Positions 62,651 through 64,000 of a stretch of 64,000 nt of DNA are shown one piece after another. A program made the translations under genes and the position numbers. Within the stretch, counting starts at the first letter, position 1. Every line of letters begins with the position of its first letter. The notes below the pieces were generated by a model that saw nothing but the letters and a program-made list of their open reading frames with translations, was not told the DNA's origin and did no database searches. The DNA lies in contig NZ_SSSN01000013.1 in the NCBI RefSeq assembly GCF_004801905.1, positions 24,367-88,366 of the forward strand. Direction: 5' to 3'. Origin of the DNA: Orlajensenia flava. Its GTDB lineage: Bacteria; Actinomycetota; Actinomycetes; Actinomycetales; Microbacteriaceae.

Positions 62651-63616
62651 TCAGCCCTCGATCGTCGCGACGACCATCGCGTGGTCGGACACGGGGGAGT
62701 CTTTGCGCGCCGCCGCGTCCACGGTGATCGAGGGGAGCTGGGTCGCGCCCGTCACGGTGTCGGCCGACGTTATGCGGTGACGGAGCGCCGTGGACACGAG
62801 GATGTGGTCGATGAGCTCCTTGCGGCCCTCGAAGATACGCGAGAATCGCCGTTCCTCGGGAATGAGCGGCGCGAGGTTGAGCAGGCGCCACGCGTCGCCG
62901 CGATCGGGGTGATTCTCTCCCGCCGTGCCGATCTCCGACCCGGGCGGCCCCTGCAGGATCTGCGTCGTGGCTGCCCGCACCTCGTCGTTGAGGTCGCCCA
63001 TCACGGCGACGAGGCGGGTGGATCCGTCGCCGGCGAGCAGGTCGTCCGCGTATCCACGAACGGCCGCGGCCTCGGCCGCACGACGGTTGAGGGCGTAGGC
63101 GCCGTAGCGTGCCCGCTGCGCCTCGTCCCTCGGCACGAACGACGTCGCGTTCGGCGTGCGGCCGGGAAAGGAGAGCAGCTTCGACTTGAGGTGCGCGGCG
63201 ACGAGGTCGAGCGGATCGGCGCCCAGACGCACGCGGATGCGGAGAGCGCCCCGACCCATCGTCGCGAGCGGAGCGCCGTCGTCGCCGGTCGGCGCGGCCT
63301 GGAGCAGGGGCGGGATGTCGAAGAACTCGGACGACTCCTCGATGGGCAGTCGTGAGAGGAATCCGACCCGGATGGGGTGGTCGACCTCGAAGTGCGTCGA
63401 GAGCACGCCGGACCAGCCGTCACCGAGACGAGCCCGCAGCTCCTCGAACGCGGTCGGGTCGCCGACCTCCTCGACGGCCAGCACGTCGACATCCGCCGAT
63501 CGGATCGTCTCGGCCAGCAGCGCCACCTTGCGGTCGAACGTCGCCCGATCCGACGGCCCGAATGGCCCGCCGGGTTCGAAGAAGTTCTCGATGTTCCATG
63601 CTCCGATGACGGTCAT
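62651..63616 (-). CDS. Endonuclease/exonuclease/phosphatase-family protein
   Basis: A 321-residue protein of the DNase I-like fold. Metal and catalytic residues visible: GAWNIENFF at 5-13 (Asn), VLAVEEVGD near 45 (Glu), VMGDLNDE near 202 (Asp, Asn) and PVSDHAMV near the end (Asp, His). No signal peptide. Substrate may be nucleic acid, phospholipid or phosphate esters. Convergent with the LLM gene, three bases apart. Confidence 0.88.
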   Translation of the reverse strand: MTVIGAWNIENFFEPGGPFGPSDRATFDRKVALLAETIRSADVDVLAVEEVGDPTAFEELRARLGDGWSGVLSTHFEVDHPIRVGFLSRLPIEESSEFFDIPPLLQAAPTGDDGAPLATMGRGALRIRVRLGADPLDLVAAHLKSKLLSFPGRTPNATSFVPRDEAQRARYGAYALNRRAAEAAAVRGYADDLLAGDGSTRLVAVMGDLNDEVRAATTQILQGPPGSEIGTAGENHPDRGDAWRLLNLAPLIPEERRFSRIFEGRKELIDHILVSTALRHRITSADTVTGATQLPSITVDAAARKDSPVSDHAMVVATIEG

Positions 63617-63740
63617 CGCGCCTCACCCCACAGGAGAATTCCGCTGTCCACAGGAGAATTCTGCGCCTCTCGTCGGACGTGGGAAAGAGGCGGGCTCGGA
63701 ATTCGACCGATGTTCACGGGCGCGCCGCGCCGCCTCATCC

Positions 63741-64000
63741 TCAGAGCTGGCTGCCCAGCTTGAAACCCTTCTCGGCGTCGCCCTCGCGCGTGTACGAGAA
63801 GCCGTCGGCGCCGATGGTCACCGCCAGCTCGCTCGGCTCGTCACGATGCGCCACCGGCTGCGGGTTGCCGTCGAGGTCGAGCACGGGCGACGCCTCGGTG
63901 TACCAGCTCGGCACCACCGGGTTGCCCCACCAGTCGCGGCGCTGGTTGTCGTGCACGTCCCACGTGACGACCGGGTTGTCGGGGTCGCCGGTGTAGTAGT
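63741..64000 (-). CDS. C-terminal part of an unrecognised protein, cut by window edge
   Basis: An open minus-strand frame runs from the window end to a stop at 63741 and reads YYTGDPDNPVVTWD, then DNQRRDWWGNPVVPSWYTEA, ending EKGFKLGSQL. It is aromatic- and Asp-rich, like an extracytoplasmic or carbohydrate-related domain, but no family is recognised. The start is outside the window. Confidence 0.65.
   Translation of the reverse strand, partial: YYTGDPDNPVVTWDVHDNQRRDWWGNPVVPSWYTEASPVLDLDGNPQPVAHRDEPSELAVTIGADGFSYTREGDAEKGFKLGSQL

Overview
The window is high-GC actinobacterial chromosome, most probably from the family Microbacteriaceae (Microbacterium or a close relative). This rests on gene order (ftsH-folE-folP-folB-folK-DUF3180-two PH-domain genes-DUF2520-panC-lysS; a tRNA Glu-Asp-Phe cluster), many start codons directly behind TANNNT boxes (leaderless genes), frequent GTG starts, and the common GGATGC/GCATCC words of that family. 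No species can be named from sequence alone.

Region 1 (1 to about 9.1 kb) is the right part of an integrative and conjugative element of the pSAM2/AICE type: a divergent regulator, a conserved plasmid protein, an FtsK/TraB-like DNA translocase, a lipoprotein, a RepSA-like rolling-circle initiator, an excisionase and a tyrosine integrase in one overlapping operon. Cargo follows: a GIY-YIG/T5orf172-like protein and a two-gene soluble plus four-helix membrane pair that resembles the RexA/RexB layout. The element probably ends at the 3' end of tRNA-Phe; its left end is outside the window.

Region 2 (9.1-43.9 kb) is core chromosome: tRNA-Glu/Asp/Phe, two secreted cell-wall hydrolases with paralogous coiled-coil halves (M23 and NlpC/P60), inorganic pyrophosphatase, tilS-hpt-ftsH, the folate/pantothenate/lysS operon, a fructose PTS operon (fruR-fruK-fruA) behind 10-bp phased repeats, tiny membrane proteins and cardiolipin synthase, a membrane glycosyltransferase, pirin, clpC, a histone-H1-like protein, an ArgA-type acetyltransferase, a PspA pair, radA and an alanine-dehydrogenase-like gene.

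Region 3 (44,033-58,440) is a 14.4-kb integrated genomic island. It starts in the 3' end of tRNA-Ser(CGA), is bounded by perfect 24-bp direct repeats, and carries an integrase next to the left repeat. Its main cargo is an envelope-stress module: an ECF sigma factor, a protein joining an anti-sigma-like zinc motif to an Asp23/Gls24-like region, a further Asp23-like protein, and a divergent operon of Asp23, DUF2273, Asp23, DUF6286, AmaP-like, GlsB and membrane proteins, followed by a decayed Ser/Thr kinase gene. An IS30-family element, a divergent HNH-like/AlbA_2 gene pair and an AI-2E-type transporter complete it.

Region 4 (58.5-64 kb) is chromosome again: a pectinacetylesterase-like membrane-anchored hydrolase divergent from a TetR regulator, a tautomerase divergent from a LysR regulator and an LLM-type oxidoreductase, an endonuclease/exonuclease/phosphatase protein, and the C-terminal end of a gene cut by the window edge.
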